A DNA stretch of 64,000 nucleotides from assembly GCA_022575985.1 (NCBI GenBank), contig JAKSXM010000237.1:6094501-6158500 (forward strand). The letters run 5' to 3'. The notes beneath the pieces are model-generated. The model was not told the DNA's origin. It worked only from the letters and a program-made list of their open reading frames with translations, and ran no database searches. Source of the stretch: Anagrus nilaparvatae. Lineage: Eukaryota > Arthropoda > Insecta > Hymenoptera > Mymaridae. This document shows positions 51,770 to 62,638 of the stretch, in pieces (position 1 is the stretch's first letter; the number at the start of each line of letters is the position of its first letter). Both the position numbers and the translations under genes were made by a program.

Positions 51770-54700
51770 TTCACCCATACCGCAAATTCATATAAACTCT
51801 ATGTTTAATATACATTTTTTTTTACTTTATATCTTTAAAATATAAAAATTCTATGTATAACATGTATATTTCCCCCTATACCACAATTTTTTCACCCATA
51901 CCACAAATTCATACAAACTCTATGTTTAATAAACATTTTTTTTACTTTATACCTTTAAAATATAATACACTCTATATATAACATGTATATTTCCCCCTAT
52001 ACCACAATTTTTTCACCCATACCGCAAATTCATATAAAATCTATGTTTAATATACATTTTTTTTACTTTATACCTTTGAAATATAAAAACTCTATAAATA
52101 ACATGTATATTTCCCCCTATACCGCAATTTTTTCACCCATACCACAAATTCATACAAACTCTATGTTTAATATACATTTTTTTTACTTTATACCTTTAAC
52201 ATATAAAAATTCTATATATAACATGTATATTTCCCCCTATACCACAATTTTTTCACCCATACCACAAATTCATACAAACTCTATGTTTAATATACATTTT
52301 TTTTACTTTATACCTTTAAATATAAAAATTCTATTTATAACATGTATATTTCCCCCTATACCACAATTTTTTGACCCGAACCACAAATTCATACAAACTC
52401 TATGTTTAATATACATTTTTTTTACTTTATACCTTTAAAATATAAAAACTCTATATATAACATGTATATTTCCCCCTATACCGCAATTTTTTCACCCATA
52501 CCACAAATTCATACAAACTCTATGTTTAATATACATTTTTTTACTTTATACCTTTAAAATAGAAAAATTCTATATATAAAATGTATATTTCCCCCTATAC
52601 CACAATTTTTTCACCCATACCACAAATTCATATAAACTCTATGTTTTATATACATTTTTTTACTCTATACCTTTAAAATATAAAAATTCTATATATAACA
52701 TGTATATTTCCCCCTATACCACAATTTTTTCACCCATACCACAAATTCATACAAACTCTATGTTTAATATACATTTTTTTTACTTTATACCTTTAAAATA
52801 TAAAAACTCTATATATAACATGTATACTTCCCCCTATGCCACAATTCTTTCACCCATACCACAAATTCATATAAACTCTATGTTTTATATACATTTTTTT
52901 ACTTTATACCTTTAAAATATAAAAATTCTATATATAACATGTATATTTCCCCCTATACCACAATATTTTCACCCATACCACAAATTCATACAAACTCTAT
53001 GTTTAATATACATTTTTTTTACTTTATACCTTTAAAATATAAAAACTCTATATATAACATGTATATTTCCCCCTATACCACAATTTTTTCACCCATACCA
53101 CAAATTCATACAAACTCTATGTTTAATATACATTTTTTTTACTTTATACCTTTAAAATATAAAAATTCTATATATAATATGTATATTTCCCCCTATACCA
53201 CAATTTTTTCACCCATACCACAAATTCATACACACTCTATGTTTAATAAACATTTTTTTTACTTTATACCTTTAAAATATAATAAACTCTATATATAACA
53301 TGTATATTTCCCCCTATACCACAATTTTTTCACCCATACCGCAAATTCATATAAAATCTATGTTTAATATACATTTTTTTTACTTTATACCTTTGAAATA
53401 TAAAAACTCTATAAATAACATGTATATTTCCCCCTATACCGCAATTTTTTCACCCATACCACAAATTCATACAAACTCTATGTTTAATATACATTTTTTT
53501 TACTTTATACCTTTAACATATAAAAATTCTATATATAACATGTATATTTCCCCCTATACCACAATTTTTTCACCCATACCACAAATTCATACAAACTCTA
53601 TGTTTAATATACATTTTTTTTACTTTATACCTTTAAAATATAAAAATTCTATTTATAACATGTATATTTCCCCCTATACCACAATTTTTTGACCCGAACC
53701 ACAAATTCATACAAACTCTATGTTTAATATACATTTTTTTTACTTTATACCTTTAAAATATAAAAACTCTATATATAACATGTATATTTCCCCCTATACC
53801 GCAATTTTTTCACCCATACCACAAATTCATACAAACTCTATGTTTAATATACATTTTTTTTACTTTATACCTTTAAAATAGAAAAATTCTATATATAAAA
53901 TGTATATTTCCCCCTATACCACAATTTTTTCACCCATACCACAAATTCATATAAACTCTATGTTTTATATACATTTTTTTACTCTATACCTTTAAAATAT
54001 AAAAATTCTATATATAACATGTATATTTCCCCCTATACCACAATTTTTTCACCCATACCACAAATTCATACAAACTCTATGTTTAATATACATTTTTTTT
54101 ACTTTATACCTTTAAAATATAAAAACTCTATATATAACATGTATACTTCCCCCTATGCCACAATTTTTTCACCCATACCACAAATTCATATAAACTCTAT
54201 GTTTTATATACATTTTTTTACTTTATACCTTTAAAATATAAAAATTCTATATATAACATGTATATTTCCCCCTATACCACAATATTTTCACCCATACCAC
54301 AAATTCATACAAACTCTATGTTTAATATACATTTTTTTTACTTTATACCTTTAAAATATAAAAACTCTATATATAACATGTATATTTCCCCCTATACCAC
54401 AATTTTTTCACCCATACCACAAATTCATACAAACTCTATGTTTAATATACATTTTTTTTACTTTATACCTTTAAAATATAAAAATTCTATATATAACATG
54501 TATATTTTCCCCTATACCACAATTTTTTCACCCATACCACAAATTCATACAAACTCTATGTTTAATATACATTTTTTTTACTTTATACCTTTAAAATATA
54601 AAAACTCTATATATAACATGTATATTTCCCCCTATACCGCAATTTTTTCCCCCATACCACATATTCATACAAACTCTATGTTTAATATACATTTTTTTTA

Positions 54701-54925
54701 CTTTATACCTTTAAAATATAAAAACTCTATATATAACATGTATACTTCCCCCTATACCACAATTTTTTCACCCATACCACAAATTCATATAAACTCTATG
54801 TTTTATATACATTTTTTTACTTTATACCTTTCAAATATAAAAATTCTATATATAACATGTATATTTCCCCCTATACCGCAATTTTTTCACCCATACCGTA
54901 AATTCATATAAACTCTATGTTATTG
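51770..54925. repeat. minisatellite, ~120-bp unit, about 26 copies
   Basis: The unit begins ATGTATATTTCCCCCTATACC and includes CACAATTTTTTCACCCATACC, CAAATTCATACAAACTCTATG and a T-run plus ACTTTATACCTTTAAAATAT. Many units are exactly 120 bp and keep one frame open by arithmetic. A higher-order period is visible: the run from 51983 to about 52960 reappears at 53300-54280 with the same marker variants (offset about 1,317-1,319 bp, 11 units). Confidence 0.9.
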
Positions 54926-56077
54926 TATGATTTTTTTTCAATATTTTTAATAAAGTTTTATCAAATTACATTAAAATTTTATAAAAATTATCATTTTTAA
55001 CCCTTTAAATTAAATTTTTTTTTAATTCAAAAATCATAAAATTTGCTGAAATTGTATGATTTTTAAAACCAATTCAATAATTTTTCTTATTAATTGATAC
55101 ATTCATATTTTATAAGCTATATTACACCAAAATTTTAAAAATTTTGCCATTTTTACCACTATAAATCGAAAAATTTTATTTCAAAATCATAAAAATTGCT
55201 GAATCTTTATAACTTAAAAATTAAATTGTTTTTGTTTTCCTATCAACTGATAAATTCTTGATATAAAAGTTATATTAAACCAATAACTTAAAATTATTGT
55301 AGGTTTTAACCCTATTTAATTTTACGAAAATTGACAAAATTCTAGACCAGAAATTGCGTAGTTTTAAAATTTAAATTCCAATCGTTTTTTTTAATAGAAT
55401 GGAAGGCAAACCGATATCAATTTCTACATTTTTTTAAACCAAAACTAACCTTGTAAAAGCAAAATTTTAACCAAAAAAAAAATCATAAAAATTTTTTAAA
55501 TCTTAATTTTTTATTTTATACTATTTCGAATATCATCACCTATCCCTATGCATTCGAAGTTTTGGGTATATAATGTCTCGGGGGTTTTTAAATTAATTTC
55601 TCTAGATTGATTTCAGATAACTCCAACTTAGAAAAATCCAGCACCAATATAAACAACTTGATCATCAAAGAAGATTAATCCAAGTAACTAACTGGCACCT
55701 TCCATAAGATTTCGTTTTGAAGAATCCAAAAATTTATTATTTTGCTTATCATATATATTTTAACAAATAATCTCTAGAATTCTTATATAAATCCAAATAA
55801 TTTTAAACATTTTACAAATCTTTTTATTTTTTATTATTTATAATTTTAAATTTTTTTAATATTTTACAATTTATATATTATGTATAATCATAAAACATAT
55901 ATCTTAAAATTATATAGAATCACTATTATAATCAAAAATTTTATTTTATGTACTTATATTATATAATTATGTATTGACATTGACCACAGACAGAAAATTT
56001 TAACATTTACCACCCCCTTGAAACCCTGCCTTCAGCCCCATCTCCCCCACCTGACCCAATCGGGACGATTGGAATGA
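54926..56077. other. AT-rich 3' non-coding region of LTR element
   Basis: No gene. Near the end it becomes C-rich (ACCACCCCCTTGAAACCCTG, CATCTCCCCCACC), then has a small inverted pair CCAATCGGGACGATTGG (56056-56072). Confidence 0.5.
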
Positions 56078-56088
56078 ACAGGGGGAGA
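56078..56088 (+). other. polypurine tract of LTR element
   Basis: ACAGGGGGAGA lies directly before TGTTACG of the 3' LTR. Confidence 0.75.
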
Positions 56089-56858
56089 TGTTACGTATGG
56101 TAGGTCAAAATTGATATGCCTAACATTTGATATATATTATATATATATATAAATAGTAAACCCTATATCCGATAGCTGTATTAATATTACAGACGACATA
56201 GGAACCTGCAGGTGCATTTCCACTGTTGCTGATCTAGCACAATAGCGTGGGACCAAAAGTCAGCTATGACATAAATTAGTAGGGATTTATAGGCGTTATA
56301 AACTGCATAAATCCCACCTCGCGATTCTTAGTAATAGTTATGGACGCCTTCGCTAATTGGACGTAACGAGACCGACGCTTTTTTGTATTGGACGTTTCCC
56401 CCAAAATCTCGCAATATGGGCAGATTCATTTTAGATTATATATTGCCCTTCAGGCGCCCAAATTGTATTCTTTAGAATCATAACCATCATTAATTAGAGT
56501 ACTAACTCCTGTTATTAAGTATCTTTTATAATTCGTTTGACTTAAAGACTTAGACAGTTTTATTATATTTACTTATAATCAATAAAGTGAAAGTTATATA
56601 TCAAATCAGTTATCAGTTATTATTGTGACAATTCCTTCTGTAATTAAGAACTTAGCCTCAGGTTAGGTTCATCCAGCTTAGATCGAACCCGAACTCATCT
56701 ACAAATATATCAACTATAAACCAACCAAATAATAACCATACCAACTTATTATATAAAATACCTGGGGCAGTCAATATCCCCAGGATAAACTTATTTATAT
56801 TTTATATTTTATATTTATATTTACGTATCCCTTGGATAAAACCTCAGGATACGTAACA
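56089..56858 (+). repeat. 3' LTR of copy 2 (770 bp)
   Basis: TGTTACGTATGG to GATACGTAACA, matching copy 1's LTR with small insertions. TATA-like run at 56129-56152, AATCAATAAAGTG at 56577. Confidence 0.85.
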
Positions 56859-57614
56859 GGTATTTCTAATCATTTATTTGTGAGTCTGTGTATATTATAA
56901 TGTAATTTATATTCTATATTAAAATGTAATTTATGCTTACTTAGTTAAATTTTTATTAAAAACGTACGTTGCTTTAAAATTAAAAAAAAAAATAAAATAA
57001 AATTTTTTACTATATCTTAATACTATATATATTTGAAAATTTATTTGTTTGTCTGTCTGTCTGTCCATTCATCACGCAAGAACCGCCGAACCAATTGGCA
57101 TGAAACCGGTGTCAAAATAAAGATAAAAAGTCTGCGGGTGACATAGGCCCTATATTTTCTGATTAGCTGTCGTAGTTTTTGAGATATTTAATTTTTAGTA
57201 TTTTTGAACTTGATAACATTTTTTAAAAATTTTAACAAAAATTGAATTATCTCGAGACTATCGAAAAATTTAGCTATCGCACTTCATAGTATTCGATTCA
57301 GCACTAATTTTTACGTATTCTCTGAAATTTTTATTCAAAACGGAGGTATCTTTAAAATTTTATATAATATTTTTAAAGCTGGTAAAAAAATTTTTTTCAT
57401 TTTTTTATTTTTATGGTATTTCTAATCATTTATTTGTGGGTCTGTGTATATTATAATGTAATTTATATTCTATATTAAAATGTAATTTATGCTTACTTAG
57501 TTAAATTTTTATTAAAAACGTACGTTGCTTTAAAATTAAAAAAAAAAAAAAATAAAATTTTTTACTATATCTTAATACTATATATATTTGAAAATTTATT
57601 TGTTTGTCTGTCTA

Positions 57615-57668
<54 letters not shown>

Positions 57669-58561
57669 CATTCATCACGCAAGAACCGCCGAACCAATTG
57701 GCATGAAACCGGTGTCAAAATAAAGATAAAAAGTCTGCGGGTGACATAGGCCCTATATTTTCTGATTAGCTGTCGTAGTTTTTGAGATATTTAATTTTTA
57801 GTATTTTTGAACTTGATAACATTTTTTAAAAATTTTAACAAAAATTGAATTATCTCGAGACTATCGAAAAATTTAGCTATCGCACTTCATAGTATTCGAT
57901 TCAGCACTAATTTTTACGTATTCTCTGAAATTTTTATTCAAAACGGAGGTATCTTTAAAATTTTATATAATATTTTTAAAGCTGGTAAAAAAATTTTTTT
58001 CATTTTTTTATTTTTATGGTATTTCTAATCATTTATTTGTGGGTCTGTGTATATTATAATGTAATTTATATTCTATATTAAAATGTAATTTATGCTTACT
58101 TAGTTAAATTTTTATTAAAAACGTACGTTGCTTTAAAATTAAAAAAAAAAAAAAATAAAATTTTTTACTATATCTTACTACTATATATATTTGAAAATTT
58201 ATTTGTTTGTTTGTCTGTTTGTTTGTCTGTTTGTACCCTAATGACGCAAGAACGGCCGAACCGATTGGCATGAAACCGGTGTCAAAATAAAGAAAAAATG
58301 TCTGCGGGTGACATAGGCTATAGATTTTCTGCTCAGCTATCATAGTTTTTGAGATATTTAATTTTTAGTATTTTTGAACTTGATAACATTTTTTAAAATT
58401 TTTAGCAAAAATTGAAATATCTCGAGACTATTGAAAAATTTTCTTATCGCACTTCATAGTATTCGATTCGGCACTAATTTTTACGTATTCTCTGAAATTT
58501 TTATTCAAAACGGAGGTATCTTCAAAATTGTATAAAATTTTTTAAAAATTTTTTACTTTAT
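56859..58561. repeat. three tandem ~555-600-bp repeat units
   Basis: Units start at GGTATTTCTAATCATTTATTTG (56859, 57415, 58016). Each has an A-run, ACTATATATATTTGAAAATTT, a TGTC microsatellite of variable length (longest 57605-57669), ACGCAAGAACxGCCGAACC, a CTGCGGGTGACATAGG block and a T-rich end. The ACCG-GCATGAAACCGGTGTC style of text resembles insect rolling-circle (Helitron) elements. The first two units are almost identical apart from the microsatellite. Confidence 0.75.
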
Positions 58562-58934
58562 ATTATATATATTCAACTCAAATTTTAGGGTATAGTTTGG
58601 GGTGATAAAAAAGTCCCTCAGCTAAAGTTTTAGTCCTCTAGCACCTCATGGGCCCGAAATATGTCTGTTTAAAGGTCCAAAAATAGCCTGATTTGGCCCA
58701 TTTTCAAAATTACGCCATTCCTTTGAATTTACTACAAATTTTATCTTATTTGTCACATTTGAACTGGTAAAAGGTCTACATTAAGAAAAAAATTTTCGCT
58801 TATTTCAAGGCGTTAATTTTTTTTGGCATTGATATATATTTTGGACAATAACAACATGATAATAATAAAACATCAATAACAACAACACCGGGAATAGATC
58901 AGGGGGGGCCGAGCCCCCCCTCTCACCTATGCTA
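58562..58934 (+). mobile_element. Helitron-like non-autonomous unit 1
   Basis: 373 bp with the same text as 59551-59923 and 59924-60296. Near its end a hairpin GGGGGGGCCGAGCCCCCCC (58902-58920) is followed by CTATGCTA. Confidence 0.6.
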
Positions 58935-59550
58935 TACTATATATATTTGAAAATTTATTTGTCTGTCTGTACCCTAATGACTCAAGAACCGCCGAACCAC
59001 TTGATATGAAACCAGTGTTATAATAAATAAAGAATAAAAGTATTCGGATAACATAGGCTATAGTTTTCTGACTCAGCTTTCTTACTTTTGGAGATATTCA
59101 ATTTTTACTATTTTTAGGATATATAAAATTTTTTGTAAATTTGCTTAAAAAGTGAAATACCTAAAAAATATGATTAAATTTTACTGCCACAATTGGTATT
59201 ACTTAATTTGGCACTAATTTATACGTACTAAGTTAAATTTTTTTATTTTCTCTATTTTAACTAGAGAATCAATCAGAACCTATAATTTTTCATTAATGTT
59301 TCACCTACGCTGCTCTGAATAGTTTGAATGTATTTGCATAATTACAAATTTTTAGAGAAACATGATTTTTTTAAGCAACAGAAAAGTATTGAAGTAAATG
59401 TGAACAGGAGGGACTGAGTATCATTCGAAAAATCTGAATGTGTTTGCATAATTATAAATTTGCAATGAAAAATGATTTTTTGAAGCAACACAAACAGAAG
59501 GAAATGTGACACAGGGGGGGGCGGAGCCCCCCCCTCCAACTTTTGCTAGT
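58935..59550 (+). mobile_element. Helitron-like non-autonomous unit 2 (different 5' part)
   Basis: Begins TACTATATATATTTGAAAATT, as in the 600-bp repeats, has a diverged body with a duplicated AATxTGAATGTxTTTGCATAATTA string (59320 and 59435), and ends in hairpin GGGGGGGCGGAGCCCCCCC (59515-59533) and CTAGT (59546-59550). Confidence 0.6.
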
Positions 59551-59923
59551 ATTATATATATTCAACTCAAATTTTAGGGTATAGTTTGGAGTGATAAAAA
59601 AGTCCCTCAGCCAGTTTTAGTCCTCTAGCACCTCATGGGCCCGAAATATGTCTGTTCAAAGGTCCAAAAATAGCCTGATCTGGCTCATTTTCAAAATTAC
59701 ACCATTCCTTTGAATTTACTACAAATTTTATCTTATTGGTCACATTTGAACTGGTAAAAGGTCTACATTAAGAAAAAAATTTTAGCTTATTTTAAGGCGT
59801 TAATTTTTTTTGACATTGATATATATTTTAGACAATAACAACATGATAATAATAAAAAATCAATAACAACAACACCGGGAATAGATCAGGGGGGGCGGAG
59901 CCCCCCCTCACATCTATGCTAGT
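59551..59923 (+). mobile_element. Helitron-like non-autonomous unit 3
   Basis: Starts ATTATATATATTCAACTC and ends hairpin plus CTAGT (59919-59923). Nearly identical to unit 4 directly after it. Confidence 0.7.
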
Positions 59924-60296
59924 ATTATATATATTCAACTCAAATTTTAGGGTATAGTTTGGGGTGATAAAAAAGTCCCTCAGCCAGTTTTAGTCCTCTA
60001 GCACCTCATGGGCCCGAAATATGTCTGTTCAAAGGTCCAAAAATAGCCTGATCTGGCTCATTTTCAAAATTACACCATTCCTTTGAATTTACTACAAATT
60101 TTATCTTATTGGTCACATTTGAACTGGTAAAAGGTCTACATTAAGAAAAAAATTTTAGCTTATTTTAAGGCGTTAATTTTTTTTGACATTGATATATATT
60201 TTAGACAATAACAACATGATAATAATAAAAAATCAATAACAACAACACCGGGAATAGATCAGGGGGGGCGGAGCCCCCCCTCACACCTATGCTAGT
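59924..60296 (+). mobile_element. Helitron-like non-autonomous unit 4
   Basis: A 373-bp tandem copy of unit 3, ending hairpin plus CTAGT (60292-60296). Confidence 0.7.
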
Positions 60297-61640
60297 AGGG
60301 TAATAAGTGGAACTTGGACCATAAAATCTAAGATGGGATATTTCTAAAACATCAAAAATTAATCAAAATTATCAGTAACAAGTTATTGTTAAATAAATAT
60401 TTTGGTCTGCTTTTAAATTTAAATAGATGTGGATTAGAGTTTTACCATAAATTTATATTCAAGCAAAATTTTCAATAGTTTAAGCCTGCAAGAATTGGGC
60501 TTTGAATTTAGCGAATTTAGAAACTCCTGTAGTATAAATTGTAGTAAAATATTCTAAACTAATCCTAAATTAGTTAAATTTAGTAGAACAAATAAAATTT
60601 TTCATTTTTGGCCCTAGCATATTTTCCGATTTCCCAAAATGGCGAAACAAAAAACATAAAAAAAAAACTTCCTACATTATCTGGAAGTTTTTAAGATTGA
60701 GAAATACGTTTTCATTGATAAATATTTTAATTTTTTGCTCCAGAATATTTTCCAATTTTTCAATATAGTGAATCAAAAAACATGTTAGAATAAGTTTTTT
60801 GCATTGACTGGGGGATTCAAAAGTTAAAAATAACGTTTTTATAAATGAAAATTTTTATAAATCTTGAAATTGTTATTTTGTAATGACCAAGGAGTGGGCA
60901 AATTATTATAATTACTATTTGCCCAGTTCTTGGTCATTACAAAATAACAATTTCATGATTTATATTATAAAGTAATGGGCGATATAAACAAAAATAACAA
61001 TAATTATGAAAATTTTTATTTTTTTTTCCTAGCATATTTTCAAATTTTCCAATATGGTGGACTAAAAAACATTTTAGAATTAGCTTTTCAGATTTTCTAG
61101 AAAATAGTGGTTTCAAATATAAGTAAAATGTTTTTAATGTTTTTTTATTTTTTTACTCCGGAATATTTTTTAAAGGACAGAACAAAAAATAAAAATTTGT
61201 ATTTAATGTGTATTGTATATATTTATATTTAATTTGTATTTAATACAAGTAGAGGGATCCTGATTTTAAAAGTCGCGCAAATTAGTAGATGTTTGTGAGG
61301 TTTTTGTTTGAGAGCCATTATTATTTTAGATTCTCCGAGTTAAAATATTTTTAAGTTAAAACTGAGCAGTGACTATTGTCATAACATTAAAATATGGTTT
61401 AAGGTTAAGTTTGCCCTGACGGGGTCCTTATTGCCTAGAAATAAAATATAATTAAAATTTATTGCTTTTTTAGATCCTTTGGCTTGCCTCGGCTTTATGA
61501 CCGTTAATTTTTTAAAATTTTTTGAATAAAATCAGAAAAATTTAAGTATTAACTTATTTATTTTCTATAATTGCTCTATAATTTATTTTCTATAAATTAC
61601 CTTAAAGTCCAGAAATATAATAAAATATTTGCAATTATTA
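60297..61640. other. AT-rich DNA without a gene
   Basis: Contains a loosely repeated phrase (GGCCCTAGCATATTTTCCGATTT at 60610, TGCTCCAGAATATTTTCCAATTT at 60736, CCTAGCATATTTTCAAATTTTCC at 61028) spaced about 130-290 bp, and the hairpin listed next. No coding region. Confidence 0.5.
60866..60954. other. 89-nt near-perfect hairpin
   Basis: GAAATTGTTATTTTGTAATG...GTGGGCAAAT (60866-60903) pairs with 60917-60954 over 38 bp with two mismatches, around a 13-nt loop. It could be a tiny MITE or a microRNA-precursor-like hairpin; nothing in the sequence decides between them. Confidence 0.6.
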
Positions 61641-61644
61641 GTTA

Positions 61645-62260
61645 ATTTACTCTAACATCTCCAATGAATTAATCATTCAGTTGCAAAGGCTTTCCAATTC
61701 CTGTATTCGGTACATATTTGGAATAAGCAGACATGAAAACATTTCCACGTATAGAAGAAAACTAGGATGGATGACTAACTTTGCACATACTAACTACTTT
61801 GCATCCTTAGTTATGTACTGTATAGACTGGTAAGATCTTACCTCTTTTCACACCTTATAAGTCTGACAAACCCACCCGTGGGTTAAAGTTCTGGAACAAA
61901 ATTCCCCCCTGTTTACGGGACTTGCCATCTTACTCACGCTTCAAAAAAGCAATAAAACAATAGATCTATAAATTAGATACTATATAGTTGATTGACAGCA
62001 GATTTTATATACTTTCTTTTCTTTCCTTGATTTTATATTGACGCATATTTACCTATTGACGTACTAATCTATTGACTCATTAAACTCATTATATTATATT
62101 ATATTATTTTATAATTTTTATATATTTTTTTTTATTTTCTTTGTTATTTTATTTATAATGAAAGATTTACTTATTTACTGTAACATATTGAAAGAGTTTA
62201 CTATTTTTGATTTCAAATTAAAGATTATTATTATTATTATTATTTAATTAAATAAGATAA
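61645..62260 (+). mobile_element. 5'-truncated LINE 3' fragment
   Basis: Translation across small breaks gives LQRLSNSCIRYIFGISRHE, YRRKLGWMTNFAH, YFASLVMYCIDW and VKVLEQNSP, the C-terminal tail of a Jockey/CR1-group ORF2. An AT-rich 3' UTR and a (ATT)n tail at 62223-62246 follow. Confidence 0.65.
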
Positions 62261-62506
62261 TATAAGTTTTAATTTATCGATAATTAAATATAATAACCGG
62301 TTTGTGTAACTACACAACCAACGAGCTTGGAACATGTTCACTCATAACAGTAATAAATCCAAAAACTGAAATTACAATAAATCCTGAAATATAAATTATG
62401 CTAAGTCCATAAACTTAAAGTATTCTAAGTTTTTGTTGTTATCATGGCCTGACTCCCAATTCAAATTATTCTAAGTTCCTAAATCGAAAATATTCTGAGT
62501 CCATTT

Positions 62507-62638
62507 CACCCCCCCCCCCCTAAAAACGTCACTTTTTGACCCCCCCCCTAAAAACGTCAATTCTTGACCCCCCCCCCCCCTAAAAGCGTCAATTTTTGAC
62601 CCCCCCCCCCTAAAAACGTCAATTTTTCACCCCCCCCT
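62507..62638. repeat. C-rich tandem repeat, ~33 bp unit, four copies
   Basis: Runs of 7-13 C alternate with TAAAAACGTCAxTTTTTGA. The minus strand is G-run rich and could form G-quadruplexes. Confidence 0.75.

Larger units (their letters stand above)
43643..56858 (+). mobile_element. 13.2-kb Ty3/Gypsy-like LTR element lacking pol (copy 2)
   Basis: 5' LTR remnant, primer site, leader ORF, leader repeats, gag with a CCHC knuckle, a -1 slip site, a second ORF, about 7 kb of AT-rich non-coding DNA including a large minisatellite, a polypurine tract and a full 3' LTR. I find no reverse transcriptase, RNase H, protease or integrase motif between gag and the 3' LTR. It therefore looks like a non-autonomous element that would depend on another's enzymes, or a diverged copy whose pol has been replaced. 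The first ~560 bp of the 5' LTR are deleted. Confidence 0.8.

Noticed and set aside
51983..54911. Long open frames of 40-residue repeats (MYISPYTTIF-type)
   Set aside because: They are produced by a 120-bp minisatellite whose unit length is divisible by three and which happens to lack stops. Frames break wherever a unit is 119 bp.
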